DNA of 64,000 bases, taken from assembly GCF_021155765.1 (NCBI RefSeq), contig NC_060111.1, positions 3,644,981 to 3,708,980 of the forward strand, read 5' to 3'. Positions within the stretch are counted from its first letter, which is position 1. The number at the start of each line of letters is the position of its first letter. This DNA is from Diprion similis (Eukaryota; Arthropoda; Insecta; Hymenoptera; Diprionidae). Below the pieces are notes generated by a model that was given only the letters and a program-made list of their open reading frames with translations, was not told the DNA's origin and did no database searches. Below are positions 38,944 through 53,867 of this stretch, in pieces. The position numbers were made by a program, and so were the translations under genes.

Positions 38944-41900
38944 AAAAATGAGAAGAATAGATAGATAGATAAATAGATAGATAGATAGACAGAAATGGGG
39001 AAATAGAAAAAGAAAGTTAGGCAAAGTGTGAGAAAATTAGTGCAAGTATTAAATGTTATATAAGGTACATAAGCGATATGTACGTAATTACTCACTGCCA
39101 GGATGTTTTTTTTTTTTTTTTTTTTTATCGTGTGGGATTGTGGGAAAGGAATATAATTACACGGCATATTCTCGCTATATAATACACAGTTCTGCGCATT
39201 TACCGGGATACCGTAGTATAATGTATGGTTGTTTCTTTTCTTTTTTTTTTTTTCTTTTTGACATTTTTGCAACGTAAAAGATAATGATAAAAATAGAGAG
39301 AATTGGAAGAAAAAAAAAAAAAAAAAAAAAATGAGTACATCGTTCGTTAATTTGGCTGCAGATAACAAGTGCATTTTCTTCATCGGTATGTTTCGCGAAA
39401 GATTCACAAATCTGATGATAATTTTAACCCGGTAAATGTGCAAAGCTGTTTTTATTGTTGAGTTGTTTTTTATTTTTGTTCTATTTTCTCTGTTTTACGT
39501 TCTTTTTGTTTCTCTCGATTGGGGGCGGGGGATGATTTCTTTCTTTAACTATCACACACAGACAAGTTGGCCGATAGATAGGTACTAAACTCTACTAAAT
39601 CGGGGTTACGATAGCGTTGTACTGTAATTGATGATTGTTTATAACATAGAAAATCCTAGCCGCATATATATATATATATGAATATTAAAAGAACGATACA
39701 ACATGTGTTGAATAAAAATTTCCTCTCGCAGCATTTTTTTTTTTTTTTTTTTTCTTTTTTTTCTCTAATAACGCAGGTATATTATATTATACATCGCATT
39801 TGAATAACGTTACTCTTTGACTTATTTAACAATTAAGTATCAAGTGTAGAAAAAAAAAATATATATATATTCTTTGAGTATATATTGTTGTTTGAACGGA
39901 ATGGAAGAGAACAGAAAAAAAAAAAAAACAAAGAAAACCAAAAATTATACAAACAACAAATAAACGAATGAATGAAAAAAAAAAAAAAAAAAAAGAAACT
40001 TTATAACGAGTGACAGCGATTATTATGTATAAGATAAAGTGAAAGATAAAGAGGTTTTGGTTGCCTCTTCAAACTTACTTGCATACGAGAAGTCCTCACC
40101 TACGTAGTAGAGGACGGAAGGTAACAGGCAGATAGATAGACATACAGACAGTTAGTATATATGCGTATAATAAATAGAAACGAGTTGACGTTTATAAAGT
40201 ATACTATACATATATATTAGGATGGCCCTTATTTGGTGGTGATAAATTTTTTTTTTTTTATTGGTACACCCTCTAGATGTGTTTAAAATCGTTGAAGAAA
40301 AAAATCTGTGCAAAATTTCAAGCCTCTGCGTGAACTGGAAGACGTGCTTCTAAGTTTCGAAAGTCTTAAGTGTAAAGCAGTTATTTCGTTTTTTATGACT
40401 TTGGTATGAATTGAGAGACAGATTTGAAACTTGGCAGAGATGTTGCTTATGATGATAAGAACAAAGCGTGAAAATTTAAAAACCTTATAATTATTGTTCT
40501 CTTATACAATATAATCCTATAATAAAACGTGATGTTATTGAGCTTATATATATATAAAAAAAAGAAACATGTTATAAAATTAGAAGATTTTGAAATTTCC
40601 ACGGTTTCTTCCTATAATTATAAGCAAAAACTCTGCCGAGTTTCAAATCCATCCTTCAATTTATATAAAAATCATAAAAAACGAAATAACTCGTGGTTAT
40701 AAGAACGAAATATATTTTACATTTAAAGCTCTCGGAGTTTAAAGACACGCGTATTCCAGTTGACGTAAAAGCTTGAAACTTTACACAGATTTTTTTCTAA
40801 TTATATGAAACACATATGATGGGCGTCCCAATAAAAAATTTTCTGCCCACCAAATAAGAGCCACCCTAACATACATATACGTATTTTAATATCTATACGT
40901 ATATGTATATAGCTATGTATATATGAATACATGAATAAAAATATCCGATATGTCTAATAATAATAATAATAATAATGATTTTTTTTTTTAAATAATGGAG
41001 GGGAGGGGGTTACATGAAAGTAAATCAACGATGTATGTATGTACGAAGTGTCGCGTGTTTCCTTAGCAGTTGTGTTCTAATGAAATGATATAATTATGTA
41101 ATCTACAGAGCTATATTGTTATATATATATATATATTCATTATCGTATAATATATAATATGCGGTAGCGGAGAAAAACTTTCCGTCAATTGTAGTACACG
41201 CGGGTAATATGAAAATTTATGTTTAACTATTGAAGATAGACTTTTTTCATCATAATAGGCAAATTTTTAACTTTTAACTTTAAACTTTGAAATATATATA
41301 TATATATATATACAATTGATGGTGATGTTTTTCTCCACACACCGCATAAAAACGCAACTAACCACCTTTTCCGATTTCCACTATGATTTGAAGCTTCGAC
41401 TACTACAATTCCATCAAGCTTGACAACAATCATAATTTTGCCTGCCCTGAATAACACGTATATGTACGTATCGTGTATGAATTTTTTGAGAAAACATAAA
41501 AAAAAATTTAATACATATGTATGTATGTAATATATTATGCATATATAAGACATCGATGCATAAGAAAAATATACACGTATACGTATAATATTTATTTATT
41601 ATTGATGTACTAATAGAAAAGACTATATGACATTTACAAAGAAAGGAAATAAAAGAAGAAGGAAACACAAAAAAAAAACAAGAAATTAAAAAAAAAAAAA
41701 AAAAAAAAACAACAGGCTTCCGGAATTGATAAAAAGTAAATATTGAAATCGATTTCCTTGTAGGTAATTTTTGAAAATTACCTTTTTTCTTTTCTTTGTG
41801 AACCTTTACGTTTTAACGGTAATAACGAGATATAAAAAAAAAAAAAAAAAAACCATTTACGAAAATACACATACAAACCTTGACACAATAAACAATTCGT

Positions 41901-42890
41901 TAACTACATTCCAACAATTGTATGTAACAACGTGAACCAAATTAGTTGCAAAAGAGTTGTAACGTAACAACGACGAGAATAAGTGAAGTCAAGTAAAGTC
42001 TGATAGAAAAAGAATAAAAAAAATCAATAAGTTGAAAAAAAAAAAAAAAAAAAAAACAGGAAAAAGATATAAAAATGAAAAATCAAATGACAACGAGAAG
42101 ACGAAGAAAACGAACAGGTACATATCGTAAAATACGTGTCGTCAAACCTTAAAGATGAAAAAACAAGTTGACAAAAAAAAAGAAGAAAAAAAAAAACCAA
42201 AGGATAAAACACCACATCAATACGGCGCAAACACTATAGTATATTAAACATGTTATTACTACGCTGGGGCCAATTTTTCTTTTACTTTTATCCCTCCCTC
42301 CTTCATAATCCTTCTTTTCGTACCTAATCTATATTAAACTTCCCACGTACAACAGGCTAAACATTTATTGTTATTTTGGAAAGATTGTATTTCTCCATCC
42401 ATACCCTATATAATAATTGTATGTATATATATTATATGTATATGAATAAAATTTCGTGAGCAATCCTCCCTGCATTGATAAAGAAAAAAAAAAAAAAAAA
42501 AGAAACTAACCTACAGATAACGGTTGTTAACTTTGCAATCGCAAAAAATATTTCAATCGTATAACGATTTTTGGCTATATTATGCCATCGCAACACGATT
42601 ACATTTACGTTTCGTCTAATTCTTGTTTTTATGTATAACGGTTGATTATTTATTTATTTTTTTTTGCTAAATTATTTGTCCCGAGAACAAACGGTGTTAG
42701 AAAATAATATTGTTACAATTAATTTGCCGTTATTATATTGTACCGATATACCTACGAGTGTATTGTATATTATATAATAATAAAATATATAACAGATGAA
42801 GATGAGTGTGATTGTGAGACTTGATTAATCCAATTGATCCCAACGACAAAATATATACGTTAAATAAACGAAAAAAAAACAAATAATAAC

Positions 42891-42922
<32 letters not shown>

Positions 42923-43413
42923 GAATAAGGATGTAACGCGAACTGCGATCGGAACGCTGGAATTACTTGAGAAATAATTTAAGAATTTAAATTGGGCATA
43001 AATTTGTATACCAATTGACAAACGATTTACAAAGAAAAAAAGAAAAAAAAAAAAAAAATTCACAATTCAACGAATAAAATAATCTATTCTTAATCAGAAT
43101 CGTAAATGCAGCTGTGTGTACATATTTTTTCCGTTTACAAAAAAAAAGAAAATTAAAATAGAACAATATTATTTGTCAAAATTTTCTTAACATTATCGAC
43201 GTTTCAAGATTCTTATTTCGCGAATATTTTAACAATCTCCGATCTAACTAAACCACGAATATGGACTGTAAAATTTTTAAACAGATAAAAATCATCCGAT
43301 CCGCATCGACAGTCGACACCCACGAGACGACCGCGACTTTTTACGACGGACATAATATCTTACGAGTAGTGACAAAGATGACAATGACAATAACAATAAT
43401 GACATAAATGACA

Positions 43414-43471
<58 letters not shown>

Positions 43472-46400
43472 ACCGGGAACACACGAGACACAATTCTACT
43501 CTCAGTGATACGTACTTGCTCGTCCGACCATCTGAACAGCCCTCACGCCCTTCCGGAATGTGGCCACTGCCCGAATGGAGAAGAGAACCAGAGCTGTTAG
43601 TCTTCACATCAACAAATTAATTTCAGCGTAGATTCGGGGCGTACTTTTGGTATTTTTTTTTTTTTTTTTTTTTTCTAATTTGTTTCTCTTACTTCATTTT
43701 CCCATTTTCATTTTTTTTTTTTTTTTTTTTTTTGTTCTGTTTTTGGTATTTGTCTTTTCTATATCGATCTCTTTTCATCCTTTCTTATTTTTATTTATTA
43801 TTATATTTGTTTGTTTGTTTTTCTTTCCCAAGCTTGGTCTCGTTATTATTATTGTTGTTGTTGTAGTGTTTTTTTTTTTTTCTTTTCTGTTCTTTTCTTT
43901 TCTTTTCTTTTCTTTCCACCTCGATTCTTACATCGGCTTAAAATATTATTATATCAGGCCTTTTTCAAATGACACTGTATATATATTTATATATACGTAT
44001 ATATTGTACAATATGGGTCTCCGCAGGGTCTTTGGTCTTTGCTCTTATGCTCTTTGCTCTTATTAAACTGCAGCCTCAATTCGACAGGTTAAACGTATAT
44101 AATTTTTGTATCATTTAATACCGTGATCTGTTCTTACACGCTATTCTATCAATCGATCAATCAATCCAATCAATCACTCCGCTTTGCTCTTTTTCCTCTT
44201 TGCTCTTCCCTCTCCTGTATTATTTATAATTACAGATCCGCATATAAAACCGGCGCCCTCCATCAAACCTCACTCGACTGTATAACAATTCGGATACAGC
44301 CTGACATGACATCGCGATAACGTAACGTAACGAAACGAAACGTATTCTCATAAATTTTCCTACAAACTGTATCGCTGAATTACAGAGCAAATTTCTTACA
44401 TCCTAATTTAACAATACAAGTTTTCGATCTGCGTTCGGAAAAAAAATTGTGGACAATTGTGTGGTTCTGTTTCTGTTTGTGCGTGTGTAGTGGTGATAAT
44501 AATATTTATAACAATAATGGTAAAAAAATAAATAAATAATAATAATAATAATTGTTGTTGTTGGTTTTTTTATGAGAGACGCAGTGCGATGAGAGACGTT
44601 GTCAATTTTAAACCCTGGGCATCGAATCGATCATCATTTCATGTATCATAACAATTGATTTGAATAAAATATTTATAAAAAAGATTATCGTCAATTCTCG
44701 TACGAAATTGCGCAAAGCCTTGAAATTGTTGATATTCCTCTAGGATTATATGCAATGATGATGAGAAGAAAAAAAAGTAATAATATATAAACAAAACTCT
44801 TCACTGCGTATCACATTCATAGATATATCTAGATAAATATACTGCCCTTTCCACGTCATTAACAGCTCTGATGCATTTTATTTAGGGTCTCCCTAATTTA
44901 GGGTGTTGGCGAATTTTTGCCACCCCACCACCCAAATCAACTTCAAATAATTGGAATACAATTATCTAATTTTTTTAGATTCTTACCTCACTCTAAGACA
45001 GTCGCGTTTTTTGGTCGAAGTTTCTTATGGAAATAATATAGGAAATACTTTTTTTCTCAGTATATATTTTATTGTAAAAGTAATAATGTTGAAAAAATTT
45101 AGTAACCGTGAGGTTTTGGTCGGCATTAGTGCTACTGTCTGGGAAAAAATTCACATAATCATACAACGCAATCTCGAAGAATCGCGCACCCTCGAAATCT
45201 GACGTTTTTTTGCATTTAGAGGAAGTGCAATTCGTCTAGATTTACTGGTATAGTGATGTAAATTTTTTTACAGATAGTAGCACCAATGCCCACTAAAACC
45301 TCGCGGTTACAGATTTTTGAAAATATTATTACTCTTGCAACAAAATATATACCGAGAAAACAAGTTTTTCCCATGTTATTTCCATAAAAAACTTCGACCA
45401 CAAAGCGAACTATCCCCGAGTTGAGGTAGAAATCTGAAAAAAAATTAGGCAATTGTTTTTGAATTATTTGATGCTGATCTGGGGGATGGGGCGGTAAAAA
45501 TTCGTCAACACCCTAAATAAGAACCACCCTAATGTATATACCACGCATCGGTTCTTTAATAATAAACAATTACAGCTTGACGAATGAAATTATTATTTTT
45601 ATAATTTTTCATTTTTATTTTGTAACATGCGCGTCCCTAATTGACACGATTTATTGTTATACGTATTGGTTAAATAACGAAGCGCACACTTAAACAACAA
45701 TCAATTAATTACACAAGCTCCATTTATACACATTGTTCAGTTAATTAATTAAGCTCGGATAAATAATCTGATACAGTTTAGAGAAAAGCCGAATTATACA
45801 AGGGGTTACACAAATAGGTTATACGAGTAGACAAATTAAAAAGTGGATAAATTTTTGGAATTTACAAGTCCGCAAGCAATTGTTCAATTCGATTTCGATT
45901 TCGTTTTACTACACATATCCAAAGGATGAACGTATATGAAGCTTCGTTTGCACATTACTATTATTACAATTATTTATTTTTTTTCTTTCTTTCTTTCTTT
46001 CTTCATATAAAAATATATCATATTTAGTAAAAAAAAAAAAAAAAAAGGACTCAAGATCGAATTTTAGTGATATAACGTATTGATCGATGGATTGTATGCT
46101 GGGATATTGTTAGAGTGACAGGGTAAATATTCAGGTAATATGTAATCGCAAAAAAAAAAGGATGCGTGTGAAAAATATTCCAGTAATAAGTAAAAACACT
46201 AACGCCGCTTTGGCGGTAATCGTGTAAGACGTGTGTGTGTGGGGAGGAGGGGGGGGGGGGGGGGGGCACAGGAATCGGGTGATTACGGGGTGGAGGGTGC
46301 GTTTGGAAAAGGGGTGTTGAAAAGAAGCGTACCGTCAAGGTAACTGCGGTAGGCAGAGCCCCCCTTCACCATGCCAGTCTGCATCATCATCATCCCCACA

Positions 46401-47316
46401 TCTGGAAAAAGCCAGTTTGTTCAGTGTCAACCTGACGTAGGGTGGATGAAGTAAAAAGGATAACAAGTCCAGGGGTCGATAGTCTCAGATTTCATGTCTT
46501 TTCCGATATGTTAATAGACATAGACTGAAAATTAAGCGACAAGTATTTTTTTCTTAACTGCCATTAAACAGTTCAAAGGGGTGAAAGCACCCTTTAAAGT
46601 ATATAAAGCATGTCGAGGGATGATTTGAAATTTTTTTTTTTTCTGTTTTTCTAACCGAGAAAATAACATTTTTCAGTTGTCGTTACGAGGAAACTTTTCC
46701 AGTTGAATTGGGTAAAAAAAAATATTATAATATTCTTGTGGGAAGATAGAAGGAAAGAGAAAAATAAATTAAAGTACATACGTGTCGCTTAGTTTTTAGT
46801 CTAGTATAAGATATTAGAAAAGAAACGAAATCGGAGATATCGTCCTGGGATATAAATTCCTTGTTTCGTTCGATTTCCTAATGTACGATTATGCGATATT
46901 ACTATAGAGGTGTAACGTGTAATATAGAACAACATTCGGATGGTGTGGTGGAAAATTATTTTACAAAAAAAAAAAACTAGTTTCTCACAATTACTTCGGA
47001 ATAGGTAAGGGATGAGAATACGATACCCGGAATTGAGTGAAATTTATGAATCTCACATACGTATCAGTGACGTCACACTGTATTATATCAAGTGTAAAAT
47101 AAGGGTGTAGGTTGAACGCGTAAACACGGAATGTGTGAGTTGACAGAAACACAAACGCAGAGACACACTCTGAGATCATAGATACGTGGCGTAATGTTTA
47201 ATCAATCTATTAATCTATGAACCAGGTAATATTATATGTACATATGTATACCGTATCTGTATACACTGCAGTGTATATGGGGTATTCCGCGCCAACTCGA
47301 CCAGTGTTAAAGCCCG

Positions 47317-47353
<37 letters not shown>

Positions 47354-48944
47354 CAAAATTCCGAATTAGATGATACAAAAAAAAATTCACCCGAAAAAAT
47401 GGCCATTCGCAATTGATTTCAAATATTTATAAAAATGAAAATGTTTAATGAAAAAATTTGAAAAAAATTCAGGTCAGTTTTTTTTTTTTTACCGAGTAGA
47501 AAAAGTTAGAAAAAAACATGAAATGATTTTGATATGGTCGGGGCTTAACACTGGTCGAGTTGGCGTGGAATACCCTATATAGAGTATATGACGAAGTAGG
47601 TACATGTGTTCTATTCATCGCAACATTTGCCATTATTAGGTACATACATGTATTTTTATTATTAGATACAACATCAGCGGCAAAAACGGTCCAATGATAC
47701 TCTACACGTCTGTATTATTTTATAACATCTCTAATATTGTGATAGAAAATTATTAAATTGTTATTACGATTAGTGTTACAATAGTTGAAGAGGAATTTGA
47801 ACTGTGAACTTCACAGCTTTCAAACGTTTCCTTCGTTTGCCCAGGGTTTAGCTTGATATTAGTCTGCGATTAAAATAATTAGAACAGTATTTAGGTTACA
47901 TATATACTTAAAATCGTTGCCGGTGCAATTTGGTTAATTATAATTTACCGCGTTAGCAAAATTAGGTATATTTATAATTTGCGTGGATAACGAATTTGAG
48001 AACGAATTGCAATTTGAACTGAGCTTTGTAATCGACAAAAGAGGAATGATAAAAAAAAAATTTTTTTTTATAATATAATAATATAAATAATATATAATAT
48101 ATGTAAGTGCAAGTGTAAGTATATGGTTCGTGTATAATGAATGTGTATATATGTTACAAATTTTTCATAAACGTTCATTTTTTCCTTTCCATTTCTTTCC
48201 TTTCCCTTTCTCCTCGCCACCTTAGCTGCGACACTTATTGAATTATCCGTGAATTATTGTTACCCACACACTGATTCGGAATGTATCTTCTTCGTACTCC
48301 TTTATCCTAACGTGTAATACATACAGCAATAAATAACGTAAGCTTTGAATTGAAGGGATAAAAAGATGATGATAAAATAAAATTTCTTTTTGTTTTCTCT
48401 CTTTTTTTTTTTTCTTTTAAATAAATAAACAAGTTTAAAAAAAAAAAAAAAAAAGACAAAGAAAGAAAGTAACGACCGTGAACCTAATACGCTGGAACGT
48501 TATCGTAGCGAAAAATAATGTGGAAGTAAGTTTGTTTCGTCTTTTTTGTTTTTTTTTGTTTCATCAATGACAGCTGTCACGCTATATATATATATATATA
48601 CAATGTATAATAATAGCAGGCAAGAAAACATGGATTCCAGGTTATTTATGGGTGTACAGAGCCGTTAATTACACTACGGCATCGAACTGTTCTTTTGTTT
48701 TTTTGTTTTTTTTTTTTTAAACAAGTTCAAATATAACAATCACTTCCATTGTTAACTATATTATTATTTATGTTAACCCGAGAGCTATTTTCATGCAGGC
48801 AAGGCGGACGGAGGGCACATGACAAAGTGCAAGCTAGTATGTTATAATATTTATATATCTATGTATATATACACATACACACATATAAGTATATACATAT
48901 TGTTCGCTAGTCAGGCGGAAATTAATTGTCGCTGACTGAACGAT

Positions 48945-48975
<31 letters not shown>

Positions 48976-49150
48976 GTATTTTCGATATTATTATTATCAT
49001 TATTATTTTTTTATAACTGAATATTTTTTTTTATTGCTTTTCAAAAATTTGAAACAATCTTTTATGTTAATATAACACGATAACGATTAAATGGAATATT
49101 GCGCGACCAGCGTTGCAACATATTACATGTATATAAATAACAATATATGC

Positions 49151-49181
<31 letters not shown>

Positions 49182-50145
49182 AACGGATGGATCTATACAT
49201 ATATATATATGTATGTATATAAGGAAATTTTTTGTGTATATACGTATACATATATATATAAAGTATTGTTTTTAACGATAATGAAAAATAATACGAGATT
49301 TATCATGTGATTAATATCAGGGTATTGAAATGCAATAATAATTAATCAATAACTGATCGATTGCAATTAATCTTTACACTTCTCATCTCCGTTATTGCTT
49401 AATACTGTGTACCTAATAGTCGTATCTGCGATGTATTACACCTCAACGTATAATACGTAAACGTAATATAACGGAATGAAAAGAATGGACGAGAATATTT
49501 TTGTTTTTACTGAATTTGAAAAAACAAAATTTTTTTTTACCTCCTCTCTCTCTCTCTCACTCCGTTAGATTGACTGACCGTGAGAAGAGAGAGTGCGGTG
49601 TGAAAAAAAAAGAAAAGAAAGGAAAAGAAAATAACAATAAATTCAAAATTTTTTTTTTTTTTTTTTTGCAAAAACACAAACAACCGCGAATGATCGCATG
49701 ACTGATGAATACATCCGCGGTATTGACCAATATATATGTATAGAGGGGGGGTAATGGATAATAAAAGATTAAATGTATATAAGCAAGTGGAGAATAGTAT
49801 AGAAAGAGATAGAAGAGAATAGAGATAGAGAGACAGACAGAGAGAAGATAGATATTATTGTTATATATGTATATGTATACTTATCGTTGTTATATGTATA
49901 TTTTTATAGAATAAAATAGATTATTAGAAGAAGTAAGAAGTAATGAAAGAAAAAATAATAATATTAGGAATTATTATTATTATTATATAATATATAGTAT
50001 ATATACGTTATATATAGGTATAAGCGAGCGAGTAGAGACCAAGAGACGTTACCTAGGTCGCGGCCCCAGGAGCGCTGCTGTTGCCCCACTAGATCACAAT
50101 ATATCACAAGAGCATTGTATCAACCATGTCGTTTGTGATTTTCTG

Positions 50146-50176
<31 letters not shown>

Positions 50177-53100
50177 TTCATTTTTTTTTTTTTTTTGTTT
50201 GTTTGTTTCATGTTCTACTTCACAGCTTCATCATCATTTTGACATGATAATTATTTTTTTTCTCATTTTTTTCATATTCCGTTTCGTTTTCGATTTTTTT
50301 TTTTTGTAAGATATTTTCGTTAAAAATAAGTGACACTTTTTTCCATGTTCAATTATTGTGCAGAAATAGAAGAAGAAAAAAAAAAAAAGAAAAAAAATCC
50401 CTCTCAAACTGAGGATGTGTCGTTGGTTTTTTTTTTTTTTCTATTTTTACTTTTCTTTTTGCATTTGTTTCCTTTTCGATTTTTTTTTTTTTTTTTTTTT
50501 CCCCCCCCCCCCGCAATCCAAACACGTCACAGTCGTTTATACCGCACGGAATTAACGTTAACGTCGACTCTGAATTCTGTCGTTTAATTGACAAATTATT
50601 TTGTACCTATGTATGTATGCACAGGTTATATACATATATATTTTTTTATTATACATATATTCAGGTATATCACATCTGTGTATCGTAGATGAGGAATACT
50701 TGTATATATGTGTGTATACATATATGTATATATGTATGGGGTTAGCCACGCCCAACTTGTCAGTAAACGGTTGATCATGAAATTTTTTTTATTTCATTAG
50801 AGAATATTTTCCACGTCGGTACGAGGTTTGAAGGAACTGGAGAAAAAAAAATTTCAAATTTCTTTTAATCACTCGTTTTTTGATCTAAAAAACAACCGAA
50901 TTGGTTTATGCGAACCGAGAATAAAATAACAATAAGAAACAAACAAAATCTATTTCTTCATCTATTTTCACATCAGTTTGAATGTAGTATAAAAATTTTG
51001 AAAAAAATCGTCACGATCGCGTTTTAGAACGAAAGAGACGATTTCAAAACAGAAAAAAAAAAAAAAAAAGAAATCAGTGATCGAATCGGAGATCCGATGT
51101 GTATTGTATAATAACGATGTTAAAAAGAAAAGAAAATAGAAATAACGATTAACGAAAAATGGAATAGAAAAGTCCTTCGTTTAAAACAAAACGGAACACT
51201 ATTTTTCCTTGGTTTGGAAAAATCAATTTCGATACTTTTGAAATGTGTGTTAAAAAATTCTTGGGAGTGTTGACTTGGGAGTGATTAAAAAAGAAAATAA
51301 GAATTTGAAATTTCTTCCGCAAGTTTTTCAAAGGTCGTACTAACAGAAAATCCTTGATGATGATATTAAAAAATTTTATGATCAACCGCGTACTGGTCGT
51401 GATTCGGCGTGGAAAGCCCCGTGAAAAATTAACGAATAAAATGGATAAAGTTATTTCAGGCGTGTTAAGCCGACGCGTTTGAGTGTCGAATTTTTCCCTC
51501 CCTTATACTTTGCAGACACCGTACGTATAACATTTTATGAAACCAATTACAGTCAATTCGCGACATAACGGCACTTTAAGGAATCGTTTGTTTGTTATTA
51601 TGGACGTTAAGACGATACTATGAGAAAAAAAAACAAAAAACAAATAAACGGAACGTTAATATCGATAGGAAAAAAAATCAATCAAATTTATACGCGAATG
51701 AGTTTACGCAACATATTTATTTGCCCTGAATTAGTTTCATTGAATTTTTTTTTTTTTTGTCTGTTTCTACTTCTTTAGTTTCTTCGCCACGTGATTGAAA
51801 AAACTTTCTATTCGGAATCAAAGATCATCATCTCACCGGAGATTTTTCTACACAATAAAGAATGGGGTAAATCCCATGATGCGGTTTTATGTATCTATGA
51901 TATGTATACCATATCACGGAGAAGCGAATATAGGCAATATAGAGACTTATACTATAGGTATATATAAGAATGTTATATTGAACGATGGTAATGTTAATTG
52001 TGAATTGAATAGACTTACAGTTTTTGCATTTGCATTTCTTGATCAAAGTCTCATCTTTGATGTCGTCGTGGCAAGCTTTGCAGTAAAACCACGCTCTGAA
52101 AATATGAACGATTGTCACGTTCTTAATCAAGTATCGTCGGTATTCCCGCACCCCGTTTCACTGCACATATTAGGGTGGCCAAAAAAAAGTGACTATTTTT
52201 TTTTTTCGTTAGTCAACGTGAAAATATCGTTCAAGATGACGAAAATAACTATTTATGTGGCATGCCCGTAAACCGCCTGTTTTTTTGGCAAGGATAAAGA
52301 TTTTAGGACGAGCTGAAGGTGAGCCGGAAGCGAGTACTGAAATTATCCGAGCCAAAAAACGGTTTACGGGCATGCCACGTACAATATTTTTTACGGTATG
52401 GGCATTGAAAAGCAAAACGAAAAGTGAGGTTATGCCGCGATCTGTTCGACGAAGCTACTTTATTCGCCAGTTTGGGATGCGCACTTCGAACTGCGCATCA
52501 AAACTCCGGAATAAAGACTTTATTCCGCAACTTTTTTCACTACCGTATAAAGCGTCACTTTACGGAACGAAAACTGCCACAAAAAGTGGACTTTTCAATG
52601 CCCATGCCGTAAAAAAAAAAATTCTGTAAAAGTTTGAACTCTTAATAATGATATTAATAGCTGCCTATTTGCGATTTTTTTCTCTGGAATTTTTGATCAC
52701 ACTTTTTTTAGTCGTTTCAAAAAACAAAAACTCGATATTATCAAAATTTCACCAAAGCCCCCCCCCTTAATAGTAAGGGAAACGATACTTCGAGGAAACG
52801 AAACTTTGATCAATCTGTATACAGTATTGTGGAAAGCACATTTCACCTAAGTTTGCAACCCGATTATGTGTTACGAAACACACGCGAAAATCAGCTCGTC
52901 CGCACTTGCTCACTGCCGAAACTTATCTGCCGAAATTCGCGCGTTCGAAGTTATCAAACGGCACCCGGCTGCCCCCTGGTTTTCAGCGCAGAAACTATAT
53001 ATATTCTAACTATGAACCGCGTCTTTGACAACACAGATCGCATCGTGAAATTTGACGTTACCTAATTTTTAACCTCAAATAACTTTTGAACCAGTAGATT

Positions 53101-53831
53101 TACGAAAAAATCGCAAGAGATCTTTTTTGTTGATCGTCCAATTTCCTTCTAAAATATAAATTGTTCTTTACGATACGCCAATCCGTTGCTGAGTAATAAA
53201 ATTCCAAAATCAAAAAAGTAAATAAAAGGGAAAATGGAAAATCACAAATAGGAACCTCTTGATATTAATATTAAATTTTTTTCGTCGTCTTGAACAATAT
53301 TTTGACGGTGACTAACGAAAAAAAAAAAAAAAAAACCTTTTTTTTTCTTTTGGCCCACTCTAATACATATAATAATAATAATAATGATAGCAAAAATAAC
53401 AACAATAGTACCGTCAATAATGAAGCAACGTCTAAACTCACCGCTTCACCTCGTCGGCTGATTGAGCAATAAAAAATCCCTGAGTGTTCGCCGCGATCTT
53501 TGCTCCGCGTGGATTGATCGAAATCTTGCTATCGTTCCCGGCGTCCCCCTTGATCTCGATTGCCAGCAGCAATAGCTTCAATTTCGTGAAGCACAACCTG
53601 GGCGAAATATCGTTGAATAACATAGGATATGCTTGTGTAACATCTCGTTGGGTCAATATTCAGGAGCGCGTTATTTCTTTTATTTTATTTTATTTGTTCT
53701 TTTTTTTTTTTTCTTCAGTATCCAATACGATACTAGTTAGGAAATATTTTCCCTGCGCCAAACGTTTGCATTCTTCAAAACTCAAACGGGTGGCTTTCCT
53801 TTCTTTGATTAATTTTATTCACATTTGTGCC

Positions 53832-53867
<36 letters not shown>

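Larger units (their letters stand above)
37507..43515. other. slo introns flanking the candidate 21-nt microexon
   Basis: Low-complexity intron: (GA)n at about 38906-38938, (AGAT)n at about 38958-38990, (TA)n tracts and many poly(A) runs, plus the fold-back element at 40218-40868. A minus-strand frame around 41340-41450 ([20 protein letters not shown]) stands out from the AT-rich background but lacks a good phase-compatible donor. Confidence 0.5.
52171..53362. mobile_element. Fold-back element (TAGGGTGGCCAAAA ends) carrying nested palindromes
   Basis: TAGGGTGGCCAAAAAAAAG at the left matches the complement of TTTTTTCTTTTGGCCCACTC then TAA at the right. The left arm (TCGTTAGTCAACGTGAAAAT, then TTCAAGATGACGAAAA) is broken near 52250 and resumes near 52620 (CTTAATAATGATATTAATAG), as shown by the uninterrupted right arm at about 53240-53330. 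The insertion is listed separately. Confidence 0.8.

Noticed and set aside
41340-41460. Minus-strand segment [20 protein letters not shown] as another slo exon
   Set aside because: It stands out in composition, but no good donor gives the required phase 1 exit; the best is a weak GTGGAA.
44238-44276. 39-nt minus-strand phase 1-1 segment as another slo cassette
   Set aside because: The acceptor would be CGAG without a pyrimidine tract, too weak to list.
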